Positions 14,690-22,491 of a DNA stretch of 38,029 nt are shown here, piece by piece. This DNA comes from Betaproteobacteria bacterium. GTDB lineage: Bacteria > Pseudomonadota > Gammaproteobacteria > Burkholderiales > SG8-41. Position numbers and translations under genes: made by a program. The notes beneath the pieces were generated by a model, which was not told where the DNA came from, made no database searches, and worked only from the letters and a program-made list of their open reading frames with translations. The stretch lies in NCBI GenBank assembly GCA_016192825.1, contig JACPTK010000029.1, forward strand, positions 1-38,029. The letters are read 5' to 3'. The first letter of the stretch is position 1; every line of letters begins with the position of its first letter.

Positions 14690-15355
14690 CTATCGCGGCG
14701 TCTCTTGCCGCGGCGGTACGGATGCGGTTCCGGGCTTGGAAGCCGCCGCATTTTGTAAAGCTCGAACGGCTTCCTCCAGCCTCCGCTGTTGTTCTTCGAG
14801 ATCCTGCTCGGCTCTACCTGGTTCGGGCGACGCGGGCTTGGCGCCCTTGGCTTCCGCCGCTGGCTTAGCCGCGGGCTTGGGTTCGGGCTCGGGAGCCGGC
14901 TTGCGCGCGAAGCGCTCCTCGACGGCGCCCGACAGCAGCTCGATGCTTTGCCCGGGCTTGAGCTCGACGCTGCGGCCGGACTGCGGCACCTGCAGCGTGA
15001 CGGTGCCATCGGGGCTCACCTTTCCGACGACGGCCGGCGACGGCCCCTTGTCCACCACGGGCCGGCTGTTGATCCAGACGGTGGTCTTGCCGTCGCTCCG
15101 GCGCACCACGCCGTCGTAGGTGATGGTCTGCGGAACCGGCGCGGCGGTAACGACCGTTTCCGCGGTCTCTTCCGTCGCGAGTGTGGTCCGGGCCCGCTGG
15201 CTGCGCGCGACATCGAGCGAGGCGCGCTGCGCGGGCGTGAAGAACAGCCGCCCGACCGGCTCCGCCGGCCGCGGCGTGGCCTGGGCGGCTGCCTGAATCG
15301 GAACAGCGCCCGCAACCAGGGCAATGCAGAGCGTCAATAGACCCGGCTTCCTCAT
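14690..15355 (-). CDS. MshK/PilP-like periplasmic pilus assembly protein
   Basis: This 221-aa protein has an N-terminal signal peptide (MRKPGLLTLCIALVAGAVPIQAAAQA). The central part 'ITYDGVVRRSDGKTTVWINSRPVVD...VELKPGQSIELLSG' (about 80-150) is an SH3-like/HR-type segment as in PilP, GspC and MshK. The C-terminus is Pro/Ala/Lys-rich, then a short coiled coil (DLEEQQRRLEEAVRALQ). The start at 15355 is preferred over upstream frame because it begins the signal peptide. It probably links the inner-membrane MshI/J complex to the secretin. Position between MshJ and the minor pilins supports this, but sequence identity to MshK itself is weak. Confidence 0.7.
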   Translation of the reverse strand: MRKPGLLTLCIALVAGAVPIQAAAQATPRPAEPVGRLFFTPAQRASLDVARSQRARTTLATEETAETVVTAAPVPQTITYDGVVRRSDGKTTVWINSRPVVDKGPSPAVVGKVSPDGTVTLQVPQSGRSVELKPGQSIELLSGAVEERFARKPAPEPEPKPAAKPAAEAKGAKPASPEPGRAEQDLEEQQRRLEEAVRALQNAAASKPGTASVPPRQETPR

Positions 15356-15374
15356 CCTGAAAAACCAAGAAAAC

Positions 15375-15450
15375 AAATAGACAGGATTAACAGGATTAAC
15401 AAGAACAGGCCTGTTTGAAATCTTGTAAATCATGTTAATCCCGTCTATTT
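15375..15450. repeat. Inverted repeat K1 (GGATTAACA family)
   Basis: The left arm (15375-15404) and right arm (15421-15450) are 30 bases each and complementary at 27 positions. The left arm contains two 9-base units ACAGGATTA. A related, weaker copy lies at 20995-21043. It sits between mshJ and the mshK-like gene. Confidence 0.9.
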
Positions 15451-15510
15451 TTGCTACTTTTTGCCGCGAGCGCGAGCGGCGCAAGACAAACGCTCGGGCC
15501 GGAAAATTTC

Positions 15511-15538
15511 GAGTCACGAGTCACGAGTCACCATTCAC
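15511..15538. repeat. Heptamer array H7 (4 units)
   Basis: GAGTCAC three times, then CATTCAC. The mshJ stop codon (15535-15537) lies within the last unit, so the array runs into the gene end. It is followed by GGCTTTTT, similar to the CGCCTTTC boundary seen at other arrays. Confidence 0.9.
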
Positions 15539-16149
15539 GGCTTTTTCTGCGCAGCGCCGGCGGCGACCTTTGCCGTGATCCACGACAGCTCGCAATCCGC
15601 GTCGACGTTGGGCTGGAAGCGGATCACGCCCCCGGTGTCGATGCGCTTCAGGCTGCACTGGTTGACGGAGAAGATCCCGCCGCCCTGGCGCCCGAGGGTG
15701 GCGAAGAACCGCATCAGGTCTTCCTCGTGGAGCAGCCGGAAGCGCAGCCGCATCTCCGACTGCCTGAGCGCGATCTGCCCCGGATCGAGATCGGCGGCGT
15801 ATCGGTAGGAACCTTGCACCCCGATCTCGTAATCCACGCCGAACAGGTCGGCCTGCTGGTTGGCGACGCGCAGCGCGTCGAGCCAGTTGATGCGCTGCTC
15901 CTCGCCGACGAAACCGGCGCGCTCCAGCTGGCGGAAGGCGTCGCGATAGCGGACGATGACGTCCCTCTCGTCGCCCGATTTCTGCAGGCGCGTCCGCGCC
16001 TCCTTGAGCTGGGTCTCCTGCTGGGCGAGCTGCTGGCGCGCCGCCGCCCTCAGACGGTCGGAATAGTAAATGGCCGCGGCGCCCGCCAGCAGCACCACCA
16101 GCAGGACGATCAGCGGGGCCCTCAAGGCCTGGAGGTCGGCCTGGTTCAT
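15535..16149 (-). CDS. mshJ: MshJ / PilO-like inner-membrane pilus protein
   Basis: This 204-aa protein has one membrane helix (about 11-30: LIVLLVVLLAGAAAIYYSD). A coiled coil follows (about 35-75), then a ferredoxin-like periplasmic domain of the PilO/MshJ type. Start 16149 overlaps the mshI stop by 4 nt (ATGA). The open frame continues upstream through mshI out of frame, and that extension is a shadow. Together with MshI it forms the inner-membrane alignment complex. The stop codon is embedded in heptamer array H7. Confidence 0.85.
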   Translation of the reverse strand: MNQADLQALRAPLIVLLVVLLAGAAAIYYSDRLRAAARQQLAQQETQLKEARTRLQKSGDERDVIVRYRDAFRQLERAGFVGEEQRINWLDALRVANQQADLFGVDYEIGVQGSYRYAADLDPGQIALRQSEMRLRFRLLHEEDLMRFFATLGRQGGGIFSVNQCSLKRIDTGGVIRFQPNVDADCELSWITAKVAAGAAQKKP

Positions 16150-17735
16150 GCGTTGGGCTTGAGCACCAGCAGCAGCTTGAACGCCGCCGTGCCGACCGTG
16201 CTCTGATCGGGATTCTGCTGCGTGGTGCCGGAAAGGGAAAGCGTGGGATTCACGTCGAGCGGCAGCTTGACCACCCGCACCTCGGCCACCTCCGGCGCCT
16301 CGGCGAGGCGGTTGGCAAAGCCGTTGATGGTGGCGATCGCGCCGCGGTAGTCGCCGCGGAACGGGCGGACCTCGCCTTCGAGCACCGCGCTTTCCCTGCG
16401 CGCCAATGCCGGGCCGGCGGACGACGCCGACGTCGGCGGCACCGGGGGCCCGGCCGCGGACTCGCGGGGGGCGGCGCGCTCCGCTTCGATTTCCGTGGTG
16501 CCGAATCTCCAGCCGAATTCCTTGACGACGACGGTGGGGCTCGCTTCCAGCGCGCGGCTGACGAGCGCCATCACCCGTTGCGGCGTGCGCAACGTCTCGC
16601 GCAGCTTCTGCGCGATTTCCACCGTTTTCTGCAGGTTTTCGGCGGAGGCCGGGGCCTGCGGGAACTGGCGCGTGATCTCCTGATACCGGGCGGACAGCGA
16701 CGCCGTCTGGCGCGCGGCGTCCTCGGTTTCCCCGCTCAGCGTCATCGCCTGGTAGAGGTTGGCGCCGGCCCAGACCAGGGCGGCGGCGGCCAGCGCCCCG
16801 CACCCGGCGTATATGCCCCGTCGCGCCCGATAACGCCGAAAGCCGACGGTGATGCTCGCCGGCGCGAGGTTGCTCAGGGGCTCCTTGAGGCCGAGCAGGT
16901 GCAGGTGAATCACGTACGGCGAGGCGGCCAGCATCGAATCGGCGATGCCCAGGCGCCCGGTCAGCTCCTGCTGGCTCAGCCGCACGCACTCGAGGCTCGG
17001 GTTTTCGCGCGCGATGCCGGCGGCGACCTCGGTCAGCTCGTCGCCGCGGTCCACCAGCAGCACCGTGAGGTGCTCGTCGAGCGTCGTGGTGCGAAGCGCG
17101 TGGAGATAGAGCCGCGTATTGGAGATCTCCTCCGAGAAGTAGCGCACGCGGTTCTCCGCCCGGCCGCTGTCGCCGCGCGTCAGCCGGGAGAGCCGGAACT
17201 GGCGGTCGCGGAAGAAGGTGAGCCGCAGGCCGCTGGCGTGCTGCGCCACCAGCAGCAGGTTGCTCGCCTTGGCATCGAACCGCTCCAGCAGCCCCGCGCT
17301 GACCATCGGCAGCAGGTGGATTCCGGCCACCGGCAGGCCGCGGGCGGCCACCGCCTGCAGCCAGTCGTTGATCACCTCGGGGTTGGTCAGCGCGGAGAAG
17401 AGATAGCGGTCGTCGCGCCGCTTGCCGGTGTCGCGCCCCAGCAGCGTGGCGGCCATGTACGGGGTGGCGCGGTAGTGCTGCCTCAACTTGCGGGCGACCA
17501 TGTCGGTGCGGTCGCCGCCGAACGCGTGCGGCAGGGTCTCGAACCGGTAATCCTCCTCGACCGCGTCCACCATGACGTGGACCGGCACCTGGTCGAACGG
17601 CGCGAGGAACTCCGCGAACCCGGCCTGGCCGCCCGCGTCGTCCGCGAATTCCTGGCACTCGACGATCCGGCCGCCGCGCCAGTGCGCGACGGTCGCGCCC
17701 TGCGTCGAGATGGCGATGAGGAGCTTGTCGGCCAT
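16146..17735 (-). CDS. mshI: MshI: PilM-like and PilN-like domains in one protein
   Basis: This 529-aa protein fuses an actin-like PilM-type cytoplasmic domain (about 1-300) to a membrane helix (about 308-328) and a PilN-like periplasmic region with coiled coil (about 335-390). In related type IV pilus systems these are two proteins (PilM and PilN). Conserved local blocks include LLIAISTQGATVAHW at the start and LLLVAQHASGLRLTFFRDRQ. A Pro/Ala/Ser-rich linker (about 420-445) divides the periplasmic part. It is coupled to mshJ by ATGA overlap. No ribosome site is visible because heptamer array H8 lies directly upstream. Confidence 0.85.
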   Translation of the reverse strand: MADKLLIAISTQGATVAHWRGGRIVECQEFADDAGGQAGFAEFLAPFDQVPVHVMVDAVEEDYRFETLPHAFGGDRTDMVARKLRQHYRATPYMAATLLGRDTGKRRDDRYLFSALTNPEVINDWLQAVAARGLPVAGIHLLPMVSAGLLERFDAKASNLLLVAQHASGLRLTFFRDRQFRLSRLTRGDSGRAENRVRYFSEEISNTRLYLHALRTTTLDEHLTVLLVDRGDELTEVAAGIARENPSLECVRLSQQELTGRLGIADSMLAASPYVIHLHLLGLKEPLSNLAPASITVGFRRYRARRGIYAGCGALAAAALVWAGANLYQAMTLSGETEDAARQTASLSARYQEITRQFPQAPASAENLQKTVEIAQKLRETLRTPQRVMALVSRALEASPTVVVKEFGWRFGTTEIEAERAAPRESAAGPPVPPTSASSAGPALARRESAVLEGEVRPFRGDYRGAIATINGFANRLAEAPEVAEVRVVKLPLDVNPTLSLSGTTQQNPDQSTVGTAAFKLLLVLKPNA

Positions 17736-17744
17736 TTAGAATCG

Positions 17745-17849
17745 GTGATTAGTGATTAGTAATTAGTGATTAGTGATTAGTGATCAGACAGAAACGCAAG
17801 CGCGCCCGTTGCGTCCGCTTACTAATCACCAATCTCTAATCACTAATCA
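17745..17849. repeat. Heptamer array H8, inverted arms
   Basis: The left arm has six units (GTGATTA twice, GTAATTA, GTGATTA twice, GTGATCA; 17745-17786). The right arm has four (CTAATCA, CCAATCT, CTAATCA twice; 17822-17849) and is reverse complementary to the left. The array ends at CGCCTTTC (17850-17857), overlapping the mshG stop. It fills the mshG-mshI gap. Confidence 0.95.
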
Positions 17850-17856
17850 CGCCTTT

Positions 17857-19065
17857 CTAGAACTTGATCTTGCCCAAAATATCATACACCGGGCCCAGCA
17901 CGGCCCAGACGACGAAAGCCAGCAACCCGCCCAGGACCACCGTCATCACCGGTCCCAGCATCTTCTGCGCCTTGTCCACCGATTCCTTGACGTCGCGGTT
18001 GTAGAAATAGGTGACGTTCATGAGCGCGGTGTCCAGCGCGCCCGTGTTTTCGCCGACCCGCAGCATGCGGATGACGAGCGGCGGAAAGACCCCCAGGTTC
18101 TGGAAAGTCTCGGTCAGGCTTTCCCCCGCGGCGATCTGCTGGCCGGCCCGGATCAGGCTGTCGGAGATGACCCGGTTGTTGACGACCTCCTCGCACGCCT
18201 TGATCGCGTCGAGCACGGTGATGCCGGAGCGGTACATGAGCGCGAAGATGTTCGCGAAGCGCGACAGGATGATCTTCTGCAGCGTCGATCCCACCACCGG
18301 CAGGCGCAGCTTCGCGTAATCCCACATGTAGGCGGCCCGCGCGCTGCGCTGGACCGTGAGGGACAGCGCCACGAACACCACGACCGGGAACCCGAACACC
18401 ACGTACCAGTAGTCCGTCATGAAGCCGGAAATCGCGATCAGCACCTTGGTCTGGGTGGGAAGCGCGAGCCCCATCGACTTGAAGAGCTGCGCGATCTGCG
18501 GCACGAGAAAGATCAGCAGCGCGACGAGCACGCCGAGCACGACGACCAGGGTGATGCCCGGCAGGATCAGCAGCCGGCGGGTTTGCGAGATCAGCTCGTC
18601 GAGCCACCGGAGATTGTCCGCCAGGTTCTTGAAGATTTCCGGCAACTGCCCGGTCTGCTCTCCCGCCCGCACCAGGCTCACGAAGACGTTGTCGAACGCC
18701 TCGGGGTGCCCCGTCATGCACTGCGAGAGCACCTTGCCGCCTTCCATGTCCTCGGTCATCACGGTGAGCACCTCGCGGAAGCGCGGGTTGTCCATGGAGT
18801 CGCGCATGTCGCGCAGCCCATCGATGATCGGAATGCCGGACCGGATCATCTGCTCCAGGTCGAAGCAGAAGTTGATGACGTCCTGGCGCATGATCTTGCC
18901 GCCGCCGGCGAACGCCGTGGCGTGGCGGTCCACCTGCTTGTAGGTGATGAGGTCGAGCCCCATGCGCCGCAGCCGCAGCTCGAGGTCCACCTCGTTGACC
19001 GCGTCCAGCCCGCCGCGCGCCGGGCGTCCGGTCCGGTCTATCGCCTTGTACTCGTAAGAGGGCAC
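17857..19065 (-). CDS. mshG: MshG: GspF/PilC-type platform protein
   Basis: This 402-aa inner-membrane platform protein has two T2SSF domains (about 70-190 and 270-395) and three to four membrane helices, including LILPGITLVVVLGVLVALLIFLV and the C-terminal VMTVVLGGLLAFVVWAVLGPVYD. It couples the MshE motor to pilus assembly. I place the start at GTG 19065 (MPSYEYKAIDRTGRPARGG), which gives the usual family length. The frame stays open upstream through 16 heptamers, which would encode a QHSALST-type repeat. There is no ribosome site before the GTG. Whether the repeats are translated is open. Confidence 0.9.
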   Translation of the reverse strand: MPSYEYKAIDRTGRPARGGLDAVNEVDLELRLRRMGLDLITYKQVDRHATAFAGGGKIMRQDVINFCFDLEQMIRSGIPIIDGLRDMRDSMDNPRFREVLTVMTEDMEGGKVLSQCMTGHPEAFDNVFVSLVRAGEQTGQLPEIFKNLADNLRWLDELISQTRRLLILPGITLVVVLGVLVALLIFLVPQIAQLFKSMGLALPTQTKVLIAISGFMTDYWYVVFGFPVVVFVALSLTVQRSARAAYMWDYAKLRLPVVGSTLQKIILSRFANIFALMYRSGITVLDAIKACEEVVNNRVISDSLIRAGQQIAAGESLTETFQNLGVFPPLVIRMLRVGENTGALDTALMNVTYFYNRDVKESVDKAQKMLGPVMTVVLGGLLAFVVWAVLGPVYDILGKIKF

Positions 19066-19073
19066 AGTATTCA

Positions 19074-19259
19074 GTGCTGAGTGCTGAGTGCTGAGTGCTG
19101 AGTGCTGAGTGCTGAGTGCCGAGTGCTGAGTGCCGAGTGCTGAGTGCTGAGTGCTGAGCGCTGAGCGCTGAGCGCTGAGTGCTGAGTGCGCGGCACGAGA
19201 AGCGGTCCGGGAGAGAATTCTGAACTCATTCCTCGGCACTCAGCACTTGGCACCCGGCA
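19074..19259. repeat. Heptamer array H9, 16 + 4 units, inverted arms
   Basis: Sixteen contiguous units, mostly GTGCTGA with GTGCCGA and GCGCTGA variants (19074-19185). A spacer follows, then a right arm CTCGGCA, CTCAGCA, CTTGGCA, CCCGGCA (19232-19259). The right arm is complementary to the left-arm variants and ends one base before the mshE stop. The array is the whole mshE-mshG gap and leaves no room for a normal ribosome site for mshG. Confidence 0.97.
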
Positions 19260-19260
19260 C

Positions 19261-20970
19261 TTAGGTATAGCGCCCGGTGAGGTCGATCTCGCGCGCGACC
19301 TCCACGAGGCTGGTGGTGCCGTCCACCACCCGCAGCAGGCCTTCGTCCGAGAGCGAGCGGTAGCCTTTCCCGAGCGCCGCCGCGCGCAGCTCCTTGGCGG
19401 TGGCGCGCCGCGCGACCAGCTCGTCGAGGTCGCCGTCCATCACCAGGATCTCCATGATCGCGGTGCGGCCCTTGTAGCCCTTGTTGTCGCACTGCTTGCA
19501 GCCGACCGCGCGCTGCAGGTAGGAGAGGTGCTCCCCCTCGGGCCCGAGCAGCAGGCGCTCCTCCCGGGACGGCGCGTAGGACTCCTTGCAATGGGTGCAG
19601 AGCGTGCGCACGAGGCGCTGCGCGATGATGCCGATGATGTTGCCCGCCATGATGTCGGGCTGGATGCCGATGTCGAGCAGCCGCGGGAAGGCGCCCAGCG
19701 CGGAGTTGGTGTGCAGCGTGGTGAACACCTGGTGGCCCGTCATGGCCGCGCGGAACGCCATCTCCGCGGTTTCCTTGTCGCGCACCTCGCCCACCAGGAT
19801 GATGTCCGGGTCCTGGCGCATGATGGAGCGGATGCCGTCGGCGAAATCCATGCGCGCGACCTCGCTGACCGAGGTCTGCCGCATGAGCGTCAGCGGGTAC
19901 TCGACCGGGTCCTCCAGCGTCATGATGTTGACCGTCTCGTCGTTGACCTGGGCCAGCAGCGAGTAGAGCGTGGTGGTCTTGCCGCTGCCGGTGGGCCCGG
20001 TGACGATCAGGATGCCCTCCGGCCGCGCCAGCATGAGGTTGACCTTCTCCACGACGTCCTTGGCGAGGTTCATGCGGTCGAGGCTGATGATGGATTTCTC
20101 GCGGTCCAGCACGCGCAGCACGATGTTCTCGCCGTAGATGGTGGGCTGCGTGGAAACCCGGAAATCGATCGGCCGGCCGTTCAACGTCAGCGACAGCCGG
20201 CCGTCCTGGGGCGAACGCGTCTCCGCGATGTTCATGCCGCTCACCACCTTGACCCGCACCGTGATGCCGGGCATGTAGGTCTTGTGCAGGCTCCTCACCG
20301 TCTCGAGCACGCCGTCGATGCGGTAGCGGATGCGCAGGAACGCGTACTCCGGCTCGAAGTGGATGTCGGAGGCGCCGCGCTTCACCGCGTCCACCAGCAG
20401 CGCGTTGACCAGCCGCACCATCGGCTGGGTGTACTCGTCGCCGCCGCCGGCCGCCTGCAGGCTCTCGTAGTCGATCTCGCCGGTTTCGATCTCCTTCAGG
20501 ATGCCGTCGACCGAGAGCTCGTAGCCGTAGAAATTGTCGATGTAGTCGCCGAGCTGGGCCTCGGCCGCGAGCAGCGTCTTGATCTCGATCCCCGGCCCGA
20601 GCATGCCGCGCAGCTGGTCCAGCGCGACCACGTTGAAGATCTCGGTGGTGGCGATGGTGAGGATGTGCTCCGCGAGATCGTAGGCGATCGGCAGCACGCG
20701 GTTGCGGCGCGCGAAATCCTGGTTGACGAGCTTGAGCGCTTCCGGGTCGGCCACCACCTGGCCCAGGTCGATCGATTCCTGGCCGACGGTGCGCGCCATG
20801 ATGTCACGGATGGCGTTTTCCGTGACGAAGCCGAGCCGCACCAGCAGCCGCCCGATGGGGATGTTGTTGTGGCGCTGCTCGGCGAGCGCGATCGAGAGCT
20901 GATCGGTCGTGATCAGCCCCTGCTGCACCAGCAGCTCGCCGAGGCGAAGCTTTTTCCTTTGTTCGGCCAT
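19261..20970 (-). CDS. mshE: MshE: pilus extension ATPase with MshEN domain
   Basis: This 569-aa GspE/PilB-type hexameric motor has an MshEN-type N-terminus. The first copy is RLGELLVQQGLITTDQLSIAL...Q (about 9-33), followed by a shorter second copy PIGRLLVRLGFVTE (about 38-51). In known MshE proteins this motif binds c-di-GMP. The core has Walker A GPTGSGKTTTL (about 325-335), Asp box MTLEDPVEYPL, Walker B DPDIILVGEVRD and His box GHQVFTTLHTN. A tetracysteine zinc motif CTHC/CKQC (about 460-490) is intact. It powers pilus polymerisation at the inner membrane. No clear ribosome site is seen; repeat K2 lies upstream. Confidence 0.95.
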   Translation of the reverse strand: MAEQRKKLRLGELLVQQGLITTDQLSIALAEQRHNNIPIGRLLVRLGFVTENAIRDIMARTVGQESIDLGQVVADPEALKLVNQDFARRNRVLPIAYDLAEHILTIATTEIFNVVALDQLRGMLGPGIEIKTLLAAEAQLGDYIDNFYGYELSVDGILKEIETGEIDYESLQAAGGGDEYTQPMVRLVNALLVDAVKRGASDIHFEPEYAFLRIRYRIDGVLETVRSLHKTYMPGITVRVKVVSGMNIAETRSPQDGRLSLTLNGRPIDFRVSTQPTIYGENIVLRVLDREKSIISLDRMNLAKDVVEKVNLMLARPEGILIVTGPTGSGKTTTLYSLLAQVNDETVNIMTLEDPVEYPLTLMRQTSVSEVARMDFADGIRSIMRQDPDIILVGEVRDKETAEMAFRAAMTGHQVFTTLHTNSALGAFPRLLDIGIQPDIMAGNIIGIIAQRLVRTLCTHCKESYAPSREERLLLGPEGEHLSYLQRAVGCKQCDNKGYKGRTAIMEILVMDGDLDELVARRATAKELRAAALGKGYRSLSDEGLLRVVDGTTSLVEVAREIDLTGRYT

Positions 20971-20994
20971 TAAGCTGGAACCCGCTCAAAAACG

Positions 20995-21043
20995 AAAATG
21001 GACAGGATTAACAAGATTAAAACTGCTTTCAAAATCCTGTTAT
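20995..21043. repeat. Repeat K2 (GGATTAACA family)
   Basis: GACAGGATTAACAAGATTAA is followed by AAAATCCTGTTAT, which is complementary to the first part. It is similar in sequence and layout to K1 at 15375-15450. It occupies the leader of mshE. Confidence 0.75.
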
Positions 21044-21070
21044 GAAACTTTACGTACCCGCGTGACGCTC

Positions 21071-21174
21071 AACCACACCACCCCGCCTCCTCCAGAGGCA
21101 CCCCTCCTCGTGAGAGGAGGGGAATGTTCCCCTCCTTTTCAAGGAGGGGTGGACGCGAAGCGGACGGGGTGGTT
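21071..21174. repeat. REPIN-like doublet G2
   Basis: Two inverted units, each with a CCCCTCCT/AGGAGGGG hairpin. The left unit begins AACCACACCACCCCG and has hairpin loop CGTGAG-type. The right unit has loop TTCA-type and ends CGGGGTGGTTG. The arrangement is the reverse of copies G3 and G4. It lies between mshN and mshE. Confidence 0.85.
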
Positions 21175-21255
21175 GCGTCGCACGACCTGCTCTTAATGGT
21201 CGCGCGGTTACGCAATTCTCAATAATCTGGCTATTCGGGTATTTTGAAACGCGTA

Positions 21256-22491
21256 CTATTCTACCTGCGCGGCGAGTTTCTCGATGCGCTCCCGGGCCTG
21301 GGGGACGCTGAAGTTCGCGCGGCCGCGGGCGGCGGCGAGCTGCACCGCGCGCTGGTAGAAACCGAGCGCCAGCTTCGGCTGGCTCACGTGCTCGAGGCCG
21401 ACGGCGAGGTTGTAGGCATATTCGGGATTGGCCGGCTCGAGGTGGTGGGCATGGAACCAGGCCTGCTGGGCCGCCGCCCATTGCGACTGGTCGGCGTACA
21501 GGTTGCCCAGCGTGAAATAGAGATAGGCCGAGGGCTCGCGCGCGATCAGCTGCCTCAGCTTCGATTCGGCGGCGAGCGGATCGGCGCGCCCGAGCAGCGC
21601 GATCAGTCCGGTTTGCGCCAGCGCGTGCCGAGGGTCGAGGTCCAGGATCTGCAAGTAGCGCTTCACGGCCTCCTCGGTGTCGCCCCGCTGGGCCGCGAGC
21701 GCGGCGAGCCCCAGCACGGCATCGGTGTTCCGGGGCTCGGCGTTCAGCAGCTGGCCGTACAGGCGCTGCGCTTCGTCAGCCTGGCCCGCCCGCAGCGCGG
21801 CGTAGGCCTGCGCGTGCAGCGGGCTCAGAACCGGCTCGGGACTGCCCGGGCTCACCGAAATGAGGTTGCGCGTAGCCTCCTCCGCCGGGGGAGTGGGCGC
21901 CGCCGGTTGCGGCGTGGCGCGCCCTGCGTCGGGTGCCGTCGCGGCCGGCGCCGTTTCGGGGGCCGCCTCGGCGAGCAAGGGGGCAGCAGGAAGCGGCGTC
22001 GCGGGCGCGGGGATGAACGGCGGCACAGGACCCCGCGTGGCGATCGCCGGCCCCCCGAGGAGCAACCCGGGGTGAAATATCTGCAAGTAAACGTAGATGC
22101 CGAATCCCACGGCAACCACGGCGGCGAGCGCCCCGAATACCATGACCGGATGCGCGCGGACGTAGGCGGCCGCTCCGCCGGCGGGCGGGCGGCCCGCTGC
22201 CTGTGCCTGGAGAACGGTGGTGGCCTGCGCTTGCGCCTGCTCGCGCGCGGGCGCTGCTGCGGGCGCGGGTGACGGCGCGGCGGGATGCACAGCCGCCGCG
22301 GCGCGCGGTGGCGCGGGCCGCGGCGGCGCGCCAACCGGCCGGGGCGCGGTTTCGGCCTTGGGTGGCGCGGGCGCTGCTGCGGCGAGCGGCTCGAGCGCGA
22401 GCTCGGGCTTGGCTGCTGTTGCGCCCGGCTCCTGGCGTGCCTCCCCCCGGTCCTTGGCGGCCTTTTCCAAGGCCTTCATCAACAAGCTCAT
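21256..22491 (-). CDS. MshN-like TPR pilus assembly protein
   Basis: This 411-aa protein begins MSLLMKALEKAAKDRGEA, a start typical of this group. A long Ala/Pro-rich cytoplasmic linker follows (about 20-110), then one membrane helix (about 117-138). After a second Pro/Ala segment come several tetratricopeptide repeats (about 220-400: 'HAQAYAALRAGQADEAQRLYGQLL', 'DAVLGLAALAAQRGDTEEAVKRYLQIL'). MshN-type proteins help assemble the machine in the periplasm. The stop-start ATGA overlap with the secretin gene is at 22488-22491. Called by position and architecture rather than close sequence recognition. Confidence 0.78.
   Translation of the reverse strand: MSLLMKALEKAAKDRGEARQEPGATAAKPELALEPLAAAAPAPPKAETAPRPVGAPPRPAPPRAAAAVHPAAPSPAPAAAPAREQAQAQATTVLQAQAAGRPPAGGAAAYVRAHPVMVFGALAAVVAVGFGIYVYLQIFHPGLLLGGPAIATRGPVPPFIPAPATPLPAAPLLAEAAPETAPAATAPDAGRATPQPAAPTPPAEEATRNLISVSPGSPEPVLSPLHAQAYAALRAGQADEAQRLYGQLLNAEPRNTDAVLGLAALAAQRGDTEEAVKRYLQILDLDPRHALAQTGLIALLGRADPLAAESKLRQLIAREPSAYLYFTLGNLYADQSQWAAAQQAWFHAHHLEPANPEYAYNLAVGLEHVSQPKLALGFYQRAVQLAAARGRANFSVPQARERIEKLAAQVE

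Noticed and set aside
15535-17658. A 707-codon open frame on the minus strand
   Set aside because: Its first two thirds are the out-of-frame shadow of mshI. Only the last 204 codons, starting at the ATGA overlap at 16149, are a real gene (mshJ).
19186-20973. 595-codon plus-strand frame opposite mshE
   Set aside because: Antisense shadow of the mshE motor gene; no recognisable domain.
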